From Thermococcus sp. (lineage in GTDB: Archaea > Methanobacteriota_B > Thermococci > Thermococcales > Thermococcaceae): a stretch of 64,000 nt of DNA. Where the stretch lies: assembly GCF_017656495.1 (NCBI RefSeq), contig NZ_JACDNS010000002.1:124001-188000 (forward strand). The letters run 5' to 3'. Positions 63,421 to 64,000 of this stretch are shown here, one piece after another; positions within the stretch are counted from its first letter, which is position 1, and each line of letters starts with the position of its first letter. Under the pieces are notes generated by a model. That model ran no database searches. It saw only the letters and a list, made by a program, of their open reading frames with translations, and was not told where the DNA came from. The translations under genes and the position numbers were made by a program.

Positions 63421-64000
63421 TCAATGTTTTGATCTTTCGATTAAGTAGAGAACCACCATCCTCTGGAACAGTGGGATGAATGGAATCCTTACGATCAAGC
63501 CTTTTAGTATTTCTTTCTCTTCATACACCAAGATAGACTCCCTTCCATCCCTAACAAAGATTCCCTTTACTCTGTAAGGTGTCTCGTCTGAGAACAGTGC
63601 TTCTGCAAGCACTTTTCTAAAATCCTCCGACTCGTCATTCAAAATCTTTTTAAGCTGTACGCAAGTTACTTCTCCAAATCTGCTTAAGACATTGATATAA
63701 CGCCTGTTTTTCTCTAAAAGAAGAATTTTCACATCCAACCTTTTATGTTTTGCCTTTTCAAAGGTCTTCTTGAATTTCAAGGCCAGCTTACCATCTACAA
63801 AAGCTGTTATGAATTCTTTTTCTGCTCTATCTGCTAAATCTTCAACTTTGCTCTTTATGTTCCACTCTCCTTGAAGATACCAGATGGGTGATTCCACATC
63901 CCTTTGGTCCTTTTGATAACTTTTCAGTTTGATTATAACTTCTTCTGCTGACTTAAGGTACTCATCCCTGAGAGAGGCTATTACTTTTTCAGGTTCCACA
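63421..64000 (-). CDS. TrmB-like transcription regulator (3' part)
   Basis: The last 192 codons of a gene that runs off the right edge. A GTG at 63999 happens to be in frame but the gene probably starts earlier, since TrmB-family proteins carry about 70 residues of winged helix before this point. Visible are the coiled-coil link and effector domain (SPIWYLQGEWNIKSKVEDLADRA; FVDGKLALKF), comparable in layout to the Tgr-like protein at 51.6 kb. The ligand and target genes are unknown. Confidence 0.65.
   Translation of the reverse strand, partial: VEPEKVIASLRDEYLKSAEEVIIKLKSYQKDQRDVESPIWYLQGEWNIKSKVEDLADRAEKEFITAFVDGKLALKFKKTFEKAKHKRLDVKILLLEKNRRYINVLSRFGEVTCVQLKKILNDESEDFRKVLAEALFSDETPYRVKGIFVRDGRESILVYEEKEILKGLIVRIPFIPLFQRMVVLYLIERSKH

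Overview
The window looks like a chromosomal segment of a hyperthermophilic archaeon of the Thermococcales, most likely a Thermococcus of fairly low G+C. The grounds are the A-type ATPase operon (atpA-atpB-atpD), the archaeal primase pair (priS-priL), an archaeal type A RNase P RNA, a tungsten aldehyde:ferredoxin oxidoreductase family enzyme, indolepyruvate:ferredoxin oxidoreductase alpha, GH57 amylopullulanase, a TrmB/Tgr-type sugar regulator, C/D box guide RNAs, and the Thermococcales CGP-CTERM tail on two secreted proteins. Genes are dense, often overlap by a few bases, and use GGTG-type Shine-Dalgarno (SD) sites. A minority have a TATA box about 25 bases before the start codon and no SD, so they look leaderless. 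I see no tRNA, 5S/16S/23S rRNA, CRISPR array, insertion sequence or intein.

Layout. 1-2.9 kb: end of the A-ATPase operon. 2.9-9.7 kb: AlaX editing protein, a PP-loop ATPase, a tungsten oxidoreductase convergent with a radical SAM protein, then pyrC-pyrK. 10.1-18.1 kb: an Opp/Dpp-type ABC importer (binding protein, two permeases, two ATPases) and a small membrane protein. 18.1-24.7 kb: nadE, an EamA transporter, glnA and a divergent sugar-nucleotide epimerase, UPF0216, and two membrane/surface proteins. 24.7-28.1 kb: RNase P RNA, a second EamA transporter, priS and priL. 28.2-32.4 kb: two KaiC-like ATPases, a membrane-anchored protein with possible OB folds, and a TctA-like membrane protein. 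32.4-40.6 kb: RNA and other methyltransferases, a C/D sRNA, M20 peptidase, metallo-hydrolase, phosphohexomutase and UPF0146.

40.6-54.0 kb is a maltodextrin locus: malE-malF-malG-apu, malK with its own promoter, a GH13 cyclomaltodextrinase-like enzyme, the divergent regulator (Tgr/TrmBL1 type) and glycogen synthase glgA. Secreted Apu would cut alpha-glucans, MalEFGK would import the oligosaccharides, the GH13 enzyme would open and cut them inside, and GlgA would build glycogen. Two different operator types are visible: a TGM-like site at malE and a TACT-N3-AGTA palindrome at malK.

54.0-64 kb: a second C/D sRNA on the minus strand, a HIT protein, a MazG-YbaK fusion, two adjacent micro-membrane proteins sharing an N-terminal motif, iorA without iorB, a DUF4152-like protein, a paralogous pair of unknown proteins with a small ORF between them, an AI-2E family transporter, nicotinamidase, DUF2240, a thioesterase and the end of a TrmB-like regulator cut by the window edge.

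No clearly new defence or mobile system was found. The least explained pieces are the paralogous pair near 59 kb, the twin microproteins near 56 kb, the KaiC/TctA cluster, the large extracellular insertions in two permeases, and the shared TTCAGA half-sites between glnA and the epimerase.
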